8,967 bases of DNA from an uncultured Verrucomicrobiota bacterium. Its GTDB lineage: Bacteria > Verrucomicrobiota > Kiritimatiellia > CAIVKH01. The DNA is taken from positions 1 through 8,967 of the forward strand of contig CALBHI010000362.1 of assembly GCA_937894535.1 (NCBI GenBank), given 5' to 3'. Below the pieces are notes generated by a model that worked only from the letters and a program-made list of their open reading frames with translations, ran no database searches and had not been told where the DNA came from. The position numbers were made by a program, and so were the translations under genes. Positions 1 to 6,134 of this stretch are shown in pieces. Each line of letters starts with the position of its first letter. The stretch's first letter is position 1.

Positions 1-1355
1 TGGTTGGCAACCAAAAGCCCCCCGCCCTCGCGCGGCAGGTGGTCGATGCCTACCCGTTCGATTCGGTAGACCGAGCGAACGAGCAGCATGGCCACGAAAC
101 GAACAAAAAAATCGGGCAATTCCAGCAAGCACACTCCGGTCATCACCAAGGTGATCACCCCGAGCAGCCCGAACGTGTAGGCCGGTTGCCACCAGGGAAC
201 AAAGCTGAGGCCGAACACGAGGATACCGGCCAGCAGGACCCCGATCCAGCTCAGGAAACCGTTGGCCGCAACCACGCTTCCGATCTGGTCGCGCGGTGCC
301 CGGTACTGGATGAAAGCTTCCACCGGGATGATGAACAGGCCCGCACCAAGTCCGGCGGTCCCGATCAACACCTTCGTGGTCGTGACGCCGGCGGGAAGCA
401 GATACAGCAACATGGTGGACAGTGCGATGAGCAAGGCTCCGGCAGGAATCATCCCGAATTCAATGTTGCGGCCGGATAGGCGACCGGCCAGCAGGGATCC
501 CAATCCGATGCCAAAAGCGGCATACAGGAACAGGAATCCGCCGTCCGTCTCGTTTAATCCAAGATGCACCATCGCGTAAGGAATCAGGTTCATCTGGATA
601 AACGCACCCAGCAACGAAAAGTAGGCCGAGGCAAGGATCGCAAGCAGCAGGAACCGGTCGTGCCGGTTCGCCCGGTAAGTGGTATGGACATCCGACCAGA
701 ACCGCAGGCCAAGCGGTCGCGGTGAACCAACCGCTGGCAGGCGGCGAATACCCAGGCTGGTGCCGACTCCGGCCAGGGCGATAACCACGCAAACCAGTGC
801 CGCCAACGCGAAGTTCCCGCCATTCCGGTGTTCCAACCCGGCACCAACCACGTGGGTGGTGATCCATGGCGCGACCACCGTGCCCAGGATGATCGACAGG
901 TACGTCAAACCCACCAGGTACCCGTTGGCACGAGAAAGGTGATGCGGCTGCACCAGCTCGGGAATGATCCCGTATTTGGTAGGGTTGAAAAAAGCGCTCT
1001 GGGTGGACATCAGAAACAGGATCACAAAGCCAACCCATGGCGGTGCCATCCAAAATGCCAGCGCCCCGGATACCATCACCGCGACTTCGGCCCCCTTCGC
1101 GCATACCGTCAGCCTGGTCTTGCTGAAACGATCAGCCAGAACACCCGCCGCGGGAACAAACAGGATAAAGGGAAGGGCAAAGATGATCCCTCCCAAACCG
1201 CTTAACGTGGAAGCGTGCTCGGGACCGATCGAGCGGATGAGGAAAAACGTAACCAACAGCTTGAAGATGTTATCATTCAACGCACCGAGAAACTGGGTGG
1301 CGTTCAACCAGTGAAACGATGGATCCACGCGATCCGGTTGTGCGGGTGCATTCAT
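1..1355 (-). CDS. LplT-like MFS transporter fused to PlsC-type acyltransferase (partial, runs off left edge)
   Basis: The ATG at 1355 opens a frame that stays open to base 1: 451 complete codons plus two bases and no stop, so the C-terminus lies outside the window. Residues about 15-425 form a multi-helix major facilitator domain. It has the cytoplasmic-loop motif GVLADRFSKT at 71-80 and the block AFFNPTKYGIIPELV at 121-135, which resembles the matching segment of the lysophospholipid flippase LplT. After the last helix, residues 428-451 (SVYRIERVGIDHLPREGG, then LLVAN) read like the entry to a PlsC acyltransferase domain. The next codon begins CA, which would fit the catalytic His of the HxxxxD motif. 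By family knowledge, such fusions import and re-acylate lysophospholipids at the inner membrane; some carry a third, AMP-ligase domain. A GAGGA ribosome-binding site nine bases upstream supports this start. The MFS part is secure; the acyltransferase is inferred from its first residues only. Confidence 0.88.
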   Translation of the reverse strand, partial: MNAPAQPDRVDPSFHWLNATQFLGALNDNIFKLLVTFFLIRSIGPEHASTLSGLGGIIFALPFILFVPAAGVLADRFSKTRLTVCAKGAEVAVMVSGALAFWMAPPWVGFVILFLMSTQSAFFNPTKYGIIPELVQPHHLSRANGYLVGLTYLSIILGTVVAPWITTHVVGAGLEHRNGGNFALAALVCVVIALAGVGTSLGIRRLPAVGSPRPLGLRFWSDVHTTYRANRHDRFLLLAILASAYFSLLGAFIQMNLIPYAMVHLGLNETDGGFLFLYAAFGIGLGSLLAGRLSGRNIEFGMIPAGALLIALSTMLLYLLPAGVTTTKVLIGTAGLGAGLFIIPVEAFIQYRAPRDQIGSVVAANGFLSWIGVLLAGILVFGLSFVPWWQPAYTFGLLGVITLVMTGVCLLELPDFFVRFVAMLLVRSVYRIERVGIDHLPREGGGLLVAN

Positions 1356-1379
1356 CGTGCAGGTTCCTCGGAATGCATC

Positions 1380-1408
1380 TACATACTGGCCAAGCGGTGC
1401 TTCGTCAA
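1380..1408 (-). promoter_or_regulatory. Candidate sigma70-type promoter of the MFS/acyltransferase gene
   Basis: Read on the minus strand, TTGACG (1408-1403) and TATGTA (1385-1380) are separated by 17 bases. The -35 box matches the consensus at five of six positions and the spacing is optimal, but the -10 box is poor. Transcription would start near 1373, just ahead of the GAGGA ribosome-binding site at 1369-1365. This is a visual match only. Confidence 0.35.
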
Positions 1409-1459
1409 CAGAAGGATTTTATCGTCGCGCCAGGAGCGGTTTCATGGTACGGAACAACC

Positions 1460-2389
1460 ATGGAGCGCACACGTCACCAAGCTCATCCCGCCCGTATTGC
1501 CATGGTGCTTTCGCTGACCTACACCATCCTCTGCGCCGTGTACATTTTCGTCTCGACCTCCCTGGCTGCCCGGCACGCCGACTCCCTGGATACACTGGCC
1601 CGGATCGAGCAATGGAAGGGTGTTGTGTTTATCCTGATTACGGCCGGGATCTTTTATGGATTCGCCTACGTCGTGCTGAAGAAGATCAGCCGGCAGGAAG
1701 AGATGTTGCGCGAGCAGGAAGCCTCGTTGCTCAAGGCGGATCGACTCAACCTCGCCGGAGCCATGGCCATGACGGTCGCCCACGACATGAACAACCAGAT
1801 TACCATCCTCTCGATGGGCATGGAGGAACTGCGGCTAACGGCACCTGCGGCTAATCCCGAAACCATGCGATGCCTTCGGACTGCCGTGGAGCAATTGGGT
1901 GAATTATCGCATCAACTGCTGGCCACCGGACGGCAGCGGCGCGATACCGAAATGGCCGAGGTAAACCTCCGCCATCTTGCCGAAATCAGCATCGACATGG
2001 CGCAACGGCATCCACGGGTCGCCTCCTGTGCCCTGATCCTTTCGATGCCCGATGTACTTCCCGCCAGGGTGATCCACAGCCTTGTCTCCCACATGCTGAT
2101 GAACGCCATCCTCAATGCCGCGGATGCCACGCAAGGGGGCGGGCGTATTGAGATTCGTGGTCTGATCGCGGGCGATCAGGTCACGCTGGAGATCCATGAC
2201 AATGGTCCGGGAATTCCGGAGGAACAGCGGGCCGATGTAGTCAAGCCGTTCTACACGACGAAATCACACGGCCATGGACTCGGCTTCATGTCGATGGACT
2301 ACTGTGCCCGCATGCACGACGGGACCTTGTCCATCGATCGTTCGGACCTGGGTGGTTGTTGCGTCCGCGTTACATTCCCCCGGGTATGA
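1460..2389 (+). CDS. Small membrane-bound sensor histidine kinase (orphan)
   Basis: This 309-residue protein autophosphorylates a histidine in response to an unknown signal. Two membrane helices are visible at about 13-36 and 54-73, separated by only about 17 residues, so there is no room for a folded periplasmic sensor domain. A charged coiled linker (about 74-96) leads to the H-box GAMAMTVAHDMNN with phospho-acceptor His108. The ATPase domain follows, with the N-box LMNAILNAADA (Asn215/Asn219), the G1 box DNGPGIPEE (from Asp247), the F-box FYTTKS (264-269) and the G2 box GHGLG (271-275). No HAMP or PAS domain is seen. The HD-x-NN H-box resembles kinases often fused to receiver domains, but this one ends straight after the ATPase domain and no response regulator is nearby. 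The open frame extends back to 1319 across the start of the divergent gene. I chose the ATG at 1460 because it directly precedes the first helix; its ribosome-binding site (GGA) is weak, and 1502 is an alternative. Confidence 0.88.
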   Translation: MERTRHQAHPARIAMVLSLTYTILCAVYIFVSTSLAARHADSLDTLARIEQWKGVVFILITAGIFYGFAYVVLKKISRQEEMLREQEASLLKADRLNLAGAMAMTVAHDMNNQITILSMGMEELRLTAPAANPETMRCLRTAVEQLGELSHQLLATGRQRRDTEMAEVNLRHLAEISIDMAQRHPRVASCALILSMPDVLPARVIHSLVSHMLMNAILNAADATQGGGRIEIRGLIAGDQVTLEIHDNGPGIPEEQRADVVKPFYTTKSHGHGLGFMSMDYCARMHDGTLSIDRSDLGGCCVRVTFPRV

Positions 2390-2427
2390 TATCGGACGGT
2401 GTATGCAGCCAATCCACGGCTAACCGC

Positions 2428-2841
2428 TTACGCCGCCGGCCAGGTCACCACCAACGGCGTGGCAATGTCCGGATGCAGGCTTTTGTACACCGGACAACTC
2501 CGCAGAATCGCCTCGGCCTCGGCACGCTCTGCCTCGCTCAACCGGACAGAGACATGCACCTCCGCAGGCAACGCGACAATCCGGCGCGGCGCATCGGAAC
2601 TCATCACCTTGGAGACCTTCATCGTCGTCCCGTCCAGGTTCCATCCCCGCTCCCGCGTCTTGATCGCCAACGTGGTGGTCATGCAGGCGATCAGCGCCGC
2701 CGCCATGAGGTCGGTCGGTGAAAACCGCTCCGCCCGGCCGTGGTTGTCCGCCGGGGCATCGGTCTCAATGACCGTCCCCGAAGGCCCGTGCCGCAACGAA
2801 CACCGCAACGCTCCATCGTACCGACCTGTGATTTCAACCAT
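2428..2841 (-). CDS. OsmC-family protein (probable thiol peroxidase/redox protein)
   Basis: This 137-residue protein is of usual OsmC/Ohr/YhfA length and should act in the cytoplasm. The family reduces organic or fatty-acid hydroperoxides with a pair of cysteines. Both are present: Cys53 in the helix entry LIACMTTTLA, after the family-typical block RFSPTDLMAAA, and Cys116 in RSCPVYKSLHPDI. The sequence lacks features that would place it clearly in Ohr or OsmC proper, and it looks closer to the broader YhfA-like branch, whose physiological substrate is poorly known. The frame is open 24 codons further upstream, but the ATG at 2841 is preceded at seven bases by a strong AGGA site, and the N-terminus MVEITGRYDG fits the family. 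The gene converges with the histidine kinase, leaving 38 bases between the stops, and is divergent from the Mrp gene. Confidence 0.9.
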   Translation of the reverse strand: MVEITGRYDGALRCSLRHGPSGTVIETDAPADNHGRAERFSPTDLMAAALIACMTTTLAIKTRERGWNLDGTTMKVSKVMSSDAPRRIVALPAEVHVSVRLSEAERAEAEAILRSCPVYKSLHPDIATPLVVTWPAA

Positions 2842-2848
2842 GACCGTG

Positions 2849-2858
2849 TCCTTTCCTC
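2849..2858 (-). promoter_or_regulatory. Ribosome-binding site setting the OsmC-family start
   Basis: On the minus strand the stretch reads GAGGAAAGGA, two overlapping Shine-Dalgarno-like cores, the nearer ending seven bases before the ATG at 2841. It favours that start over upstream in-frame codons. Confidence 0.6.
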
Positions 2859-2870
2859 GCGCCGTTCTAG

Positions 2871-2898
2871 TTGCCAGCGCGCCATAACCGTCTATAGT
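2871..2898 (+). promoter_or_regulatory. Candidate sigma70-type promoter of the Mrp-thioesterase operon
   Basis: TTGCCA (2871-2876) and TATAGT (2893-2898) are separated by 16 bases; each box matches consensus at five of six positions. Transcription would begin near 2905, giving a leader of about 38 bases before the ATG at 2943. The in-frame TTG at 2898 falls on the last base of the -10 box, which argues against using it as the start codon. The core CTATAG (2892-2897) is palindromic, so a -10 box for the divergent OsmC-family gene (TATAGA on the minus strand, 2896-2891) overlaps it, although no good -35 box is visible for that direction. Confidence 0.5.
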
Positions 2899-2942
2899 TG
2901 ACCCATGGCACACAAGAAAAAAACGTCCGGAGCCTCCCCGTC

Positions 2943-4307
2943 ATGATAACCGAACAAGAAGTCCTGGTCCGATTGAGCCAGGTCGTGGATCCCGTCTCGA
3001 AGCAGGATATCGTGGCCCTGGGCCTGATCCAGAACCTGGTCATTACCCCGGAAGGCATGGTCTCGTTCACCCTCGATGCCGCCACCCAGAGCGAGGAAGC
3101 ACGGCAAGGCCTCAAGACCGCCGCCGAGCAGGTTCTCGCTTCCCTCCCCGGCCTGCAGGACGTCATGGTGATGCTACCTCCGGCCCGCAAGGTCCGCGAG
3201 AACCCGCTGCTCGCCAAGGCCCCGGGGCTGAAGCACGTCCGTCATATCATCGCCGTGTCGAGCTGCAAGGGCGGCGTGGGCAAGTCCACCACCGCGGTGA
3301 ACCTGGCCTACAGCTTGGCCGGCCTCGGGTACAAGACCGGGATCTTTGATGCCGACATCTACGGCCCGAGCCTGCCCACCATGGTCCAACTCCCGGCTAC
3401 CGAACTGTACCAGGAGAACGACCTGATCATCCCCCTGTCCTACCTGAACGTGCCCCTGATGTCGTTCGGGTATGTCCCGTCAGCCGGCGGCGCGGCGATC
3501 ATGCGCGGACCGATGGTGACCCAGATCATCAACCAGTTGCTGACGACCACGAACTGGGGCGAACTGGATTACCTCGTCCTCGATCTGCCGCCGGGCACCG
3601 GCGACGTGCAATTGACCCTGACCCAGCTGATTCCCATCACCGCCGCGGTGATCGTGACCACCCCGCAACAACTGAGCTTTGTGGACGTGGTAAAGGGCAT
3701 CCAGATGTTCGATAAGTTGAAAGTCCCCACCGTGGCCCTGGTGGAGAACATGAGCTACTTCCGCTGTCCGGGATGCAACACGGTCCATCATCTTTTCGGC
3801 CGTGGTGCCAAGCAGCGCATCGTGGACCAGTACGGTATCCGTCATGCCTTCGAGCTTCCGGTGAATCCCGAACTTTCCCTGTCCGGCGACGGCGGCATCC
3901 CCTTCGTGGTTGCCCACCCGAAGGCGGAAACCTCCCTGCTGTTCCACGACATCGCCCGCGCCGTCCATGGCGAGATCGAACGCCTGACCTCCGGCGGTGC
4001 CACCCGTCCGACCGTCGCCTTCAAGGCCGGGGCCGGTGTGGCCGTTCGCGTGGGCGACCAGGAAGGGTTGATCCATCCCGCCGCATTACGCCGTGCCTGC
4101 CGCTGCGCCCATTGCGTGGACGAGTTCTCCGGCCGCCCGCTGCTCAAGCCCGGCGACATCGCGGACAGTGTGTATCCAGTGAAGCTCCAGCCGATGGGGA
4201 ACTACGCCATCGCAATGCAGTGGAGCGATGGCCATTCCTCCTCGATCTATCCCTACGAACTGTTGACCGAGATGGCCGGCTTGAAATCCCCGGAGGCATC
4301 GCGATGA
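2943..4307 (+). CDS. mrp: Mrp/ApbC-type Fe-S carrier ATPase with DUF59 and DUF971 domains (HCF101-like)
   Basis: The product has 454 residues and three domains. Residues about 1-80 are a MIP18/DUF59 domain (VSKQDIVALGLIQNL). Residues about 98-350 are the Mrp/NBP35 P-loop ATPase: deviant Walker A CKGGVGKST (108-116), FDADIYGPSLP (135-145), DLPPGTGD (214-221), and the CPGC pair (Cys275, Cys278), which in this family holds a bridging [4Fe-4S] cluster between two subunits. Residues about 366-446 are a DUF971 domain, with CRCAHC (386-391), GNYAIAMQWSDGH and YPYELL. The family binds Fe-S clusters transiently and delivers them to apoproteins in the cytoplasm. The DUF59-Mrp-DUF971 order is that of plastid HCF101 and is longer than plain Mrp, which lacks DUF971. 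The frame is open to a TTG at 2898, but I prefer the ATG at 2943, preceded by GGAG at ten bases and leaving room for the promoter. The stop overlaps the next start as ATGA. Confidence 0.93.
   Translation: MITEQEVLVRLSQVVDPVSKQDIVALGLIQNLVITPEGMVSFTLDAATQSEEARQGLKTAAEQVLASLPGLQDVMVMLPPARKVRENPLLAKAPGLKHVRHIIAVSSCKGGVGKSTTAVNLAYSLAGLGYKTGIFDADIYGPSLPTMVQLPATELYQENDLIIPLSYLNVPLMSFGYVPSAGGAAIMRGPMVTQIINQLLTTTNWGELDYLVLDLPPGTGDVQLTLTQLIPITAAVIVTTPQQLSFVDVVKGIQMFDKLKVPTVALVENMSYFRCPGCNTVHHLFGRGAKQRIVDQYGIRHAFELPVNPELSLSGDGGIPFVVAHPKAETSLLFHDIARAVHGEIERLTSGGATRPTVAFKAGAGVAVRVGDQEGLIHPAALRRACRCAHCVDEFSGRPLLKPGDIADSVYPVKLQPMGNYAIAMQWSDGHSSSIYPYELLTEMAGLKSPEASR
4292..4296 (+). promoter_or_regulatory. 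Ribosome-binding site of the thioesterase, inside mrp
   Basis: GGAGG lies seven bases before the ATG at 4304, within the last codons of mrp. It is the strongest Shine-Dalgarno match seen in the window and fixes the thioesterase start. Confidence 0.7.
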
Positions 4308-4699
4308 ACCATACCTGCCACGTGCACTTGGCCGATACCGATGCCGCCGGACGCATCTATTTCGCTTCCGCCCTGCGGATCGCCCACGAGGCGTTCGAGC
4401 TCGCCCTGACCGCGGCTGGTCTTCCCATCCGCGCGATCCTCGAGAACGAGCCCTTCGTCCTGCCCGTCGTGCGTGTCGAGGCCGATTACCGCGCTCCGCT
4501 CGCCCTTGGCGATGCCATCACCGTGGTTACGCACACCGCCAAGGTCGGTCCGCGTTCGTTCATCATGAACCATCTCGTACAAAACGAACGCGGGGAGACG
4601 GCGGTGGACGTGACCATCACCCATGCCGTCGTGGCCAAGGCTACCGGCAAGGCCACGGAAATTCCCGATCACCTGCGCGCCGCACTCTCGGGCATCTGA
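4304..4699 (+). CDS. Hotdog-fold acyl-CoA thioesterase, probable DHNA-CoA thioesterase (MenI-like)
   Basis: This 131-residue protein has the single-domain length of the 4-hydroxybenzoyl-CoA thioesterase (4HBT) family. The N-terminal block LADTDAAGRIYFASAL (9-24) matches the family pattern DxDxxGxxYF; by comparison with the Pseudomonas 4HBT enzyme, Asp13 would be the catalytic aspartate. The central segment VRVEADYRAPLALGDAI is the typical hotdog strand pair. The frame is open far upstream inside mrp, but the ATG at 4304 has an ideal GGAGG site and overlaps the mrp stop as ATGA, so the two are probably translated together. The gene ends seven bases from the menE stop on the other strand. Since menE, menC and menA lie next door, the likeliest substrate is 1,4-dihydroxy-2-naphthoyl-CoA, whose hydrolysis supplies MenA. 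That is inferred from context; the fold alone would also allow a YbgC- or FadM-like role. Confidence 0.87.
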   Translation: MNHTCHVHLADTDAAGRIYFASALRIAHEAFELALTAAGLPIRAILENEPFVLPVVRVEADYRAPLALGDAITVVTHTAKVGPRSFIMNHLVQNERGETAVDVTITHAVVAKATGKATEIPDHLRAALSGI

Positions 4700-4706
4700 C
4701 GGGTCA

Positions 4707-6134
4707 TCAGGCGGTGCGTTCCGCGATCCATGCGGCCACCCGGGCGCGCGATGGCTTGATGCCCTCGGCCCAGACTCCTTCCGGCCACGGATAAAACGCA
4801 TCCGGCACCTTGAACGACGGCAGCAGTGCGGACAACCGCTTGCGCCATACCACGTCGTCCCCGGTCGTCGCTTTGACCACGGCGACCGGACGCTGTCCAA
4901 ACCGTTTGTGCGGAATACCGACCACCACCGCCTGCTCCACGCCTTCGATGGCACGAAGGCACGTTTCAATTTCCTCCGGCTGGATGTTTTCACCGCCAGA
5001 AATGATCAAGGCGTCACGCCGTCCACGTACGCTCAAGTACCCTTCCGCATCGATGGAACCCAGATCACCCGTGTGCCACCAGCCCTCCGCGTCGGTGGCC
5101 GGTTGCACCGCCCCACCCTGCCAGTAACCGCGAAACACGCAGGAACCACGGACCAGAATCTCGCCGTCGTCGGCTACTTTGACCGTGCGATGGCGCAAGA
5201 CCTTTCCGCTGGTCGTCACGCGTTTGGCGGGTGGCGCATCCACCGGCATCGTGGCGATCTGCGAAGCCGTTTCGGTCATACCGTAGGTCAGGTACAACGG
5301 CCAACGTTTCGCCACCGCCTGCTCGGCCAAGGCTTGATCACATGCAGCGCCACCGACCAGCAGCACCCGCGCCGCATCGATGCCCGGGACATCGTTCGCG
5401 CGAAGTAAATCCGCCAGGTGTGTTGGAACCAGCGAGAGAAAGGTGGGCCGGTAGCGGGCGATGGCCTGCAACAGCGTTTCCCGTTGCTCTGGGATGACCA
5501 CGCTGGCCCCGCCGAGGATGCACCGGAACAGAACCCCGAGGCCGCTCACGTGGTACAAGGGTAGATTCATCAACCAGGTATCCTTTGAGTGCAACCGCAG
5601 ATTGGCGTTCGCTCCTTGTGCATTGTAGTAGAGGTTGCCATAGGACAACACGGCCGGACGCGGCTCGCTGCTGGTGCCCGAGGTAAACACGATCAGGGCC
5701 GGGGCATCGAGCGGCATCGGAGGAGCGGGACTGGCGGCCACCTCCGGAGTTGCGAGGAATTCATCCGGCGACCAGACCTCAATCCCTTCCAACCCGCCTT
5801 CTTTCTTGTCGGACAGGTAGGCCAGGATCCGGGCGCAATCGACACGCTGCAGGCTGGCCACAACCCCGGCGCGCGGTAAACGCGTCGAGACCGGCACAGC
5901 CACGGCACCGGCCCGGATGATCCCGGTGATCAACACCAGCAGCCGCCAATCCGTTGCCATGAATACGCCGATGCGGTCGCCACGCTGCACGCCGCGCGCT
6001 TCCAGCCGTCGCGCCACCGCTGCGGAGAGTTCATTCCATTCGGAATACGGAATGATCCGTTCCCCCTGCCGGATGGCCGGCTGGTGTTTGGAAATCGTCG
6101 CGGCTTCCTCCAGCATGCAGCGCAGGTTGGTCAT
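4707..6134 (-). CDS. menE: o-Succinylbenzoate-CoA ligase (MenE)
   Basis: This 475-residue AMP-forming ligase of the ANL superfamily converts o-succinylbenzoate, ATP and CoA to o-succinylbenzoyl-CoA, the substrate of MenB. Visible motifs in order are the phosphate loop TSGTSSEPR (151-159), LPLYHVSGLG (191-200), YGMTETASQ (284-292), HTGDLG with the ribose-binding Asp357, the hinge region GRRDALIISGGENIQPEEIE (371-390), and EGIKPSR with the probable catalytic Lys460 near the C-terminus. The compact length and LPLYHVSGLG fit MenE rather than fatty-acyl-CoA ligases. The phosphate loop is unusual: the standard TTGxPK is TSSEPR, with Arg at the usual Lys position. The ATG overlaps the menC stop as ATGA, with GGAG eight bases upstream. 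The gene ends in tandem TGA codons. Confidence 0.92.
   Translation of the reverse strand: MTNLRCMLEEAATISKHQPAIRQGERIIPYSEWNELSAAVARRLEARGVQRGDRIGVFMATDWRLLVLITGIIRAGAVAVPVSTRLPRAGVVASLQRVDCARILAYLSDKKEGGLEGIEVWSPDEFLATPEVAASPAPPMPLDAPALIVFTSGTSSEPRPAVLSYGNLYYNAQGANANLRLHSKDTWLMNLPLYHVSGLGVLFRCILGGASVVIPEQRETLLQAIARYRPTFLSLVPTHLADLLRANDVPGIDAARVLLVGGAACDQALAEQAVAKRWPLYLTYGMTETASQIATMPVDAPPAKRVTTSGKVLRHRTVKVADDGEILVRGSCVFRGYWQGGAVQPATDAEGWWHTGDLGSIDAEGYLSVRGRRDALIISGGENIQPEEIETCLRAIEGVEQAVVVGIPHKRFGQRPVAVVKATTGDDVVWRKRLSALLPSFKVPDAFYPWPEGVWAEGIKPSRARVAAWIAERTA

Noticed and set aside
460..1104. Long minus-strand ORF of 214 codons within the transporter gene
   Set aside because: Its translation is rich in Arg, Gly and Pro with no family motif. 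It lies in another frame of the clear MFS gene, which is continuous from 1355 to the left edge.
1319..1459. N-terminal extension of the histidine kinase from the ATG at 1319
   Set aside because: The extra 47 residues have no recognisable features and overlap the coding start of the divergent transporter. Starting at 1460 places the first membrane helix near the N-terminus.
2390..2427. Possible terminator between the kinase and the OsmC-family gene
   Set aside because: Only a four-base stem (AGCC/GGCT) with a seven-base loop is visible and no T-run follows on either strand.
2842..2913. Upstream start for the OsmC-family gene at 2913
   Set aside because: The extra 24 residues are not family-like and span the intergenic promoter region. 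The strong ribosome-binding site at 2849-2858 points to 2841.
2898..2942. TTG start for mrp at 2898
   Set aside because: The TTG begins on the last base of the best -10 element and has no ribosome-binding site. The DUF59 domain begins directly after the ATG at 2943.
3480..4076. Minus-strand ORF of 198 codons inside mrp
   Set aside because: It is an antisense shadow: His- and Gly-rich translation without motifs, opposite a fully motif-supported gene.
3773..4303. Long upstream extension of the thioesterase frame inside mrp
   Set aside because: The extension is Arg/Pro-rich and without motifs. The ATG at 4304 has an ideal ribosome-binding site and gives the normal family length.
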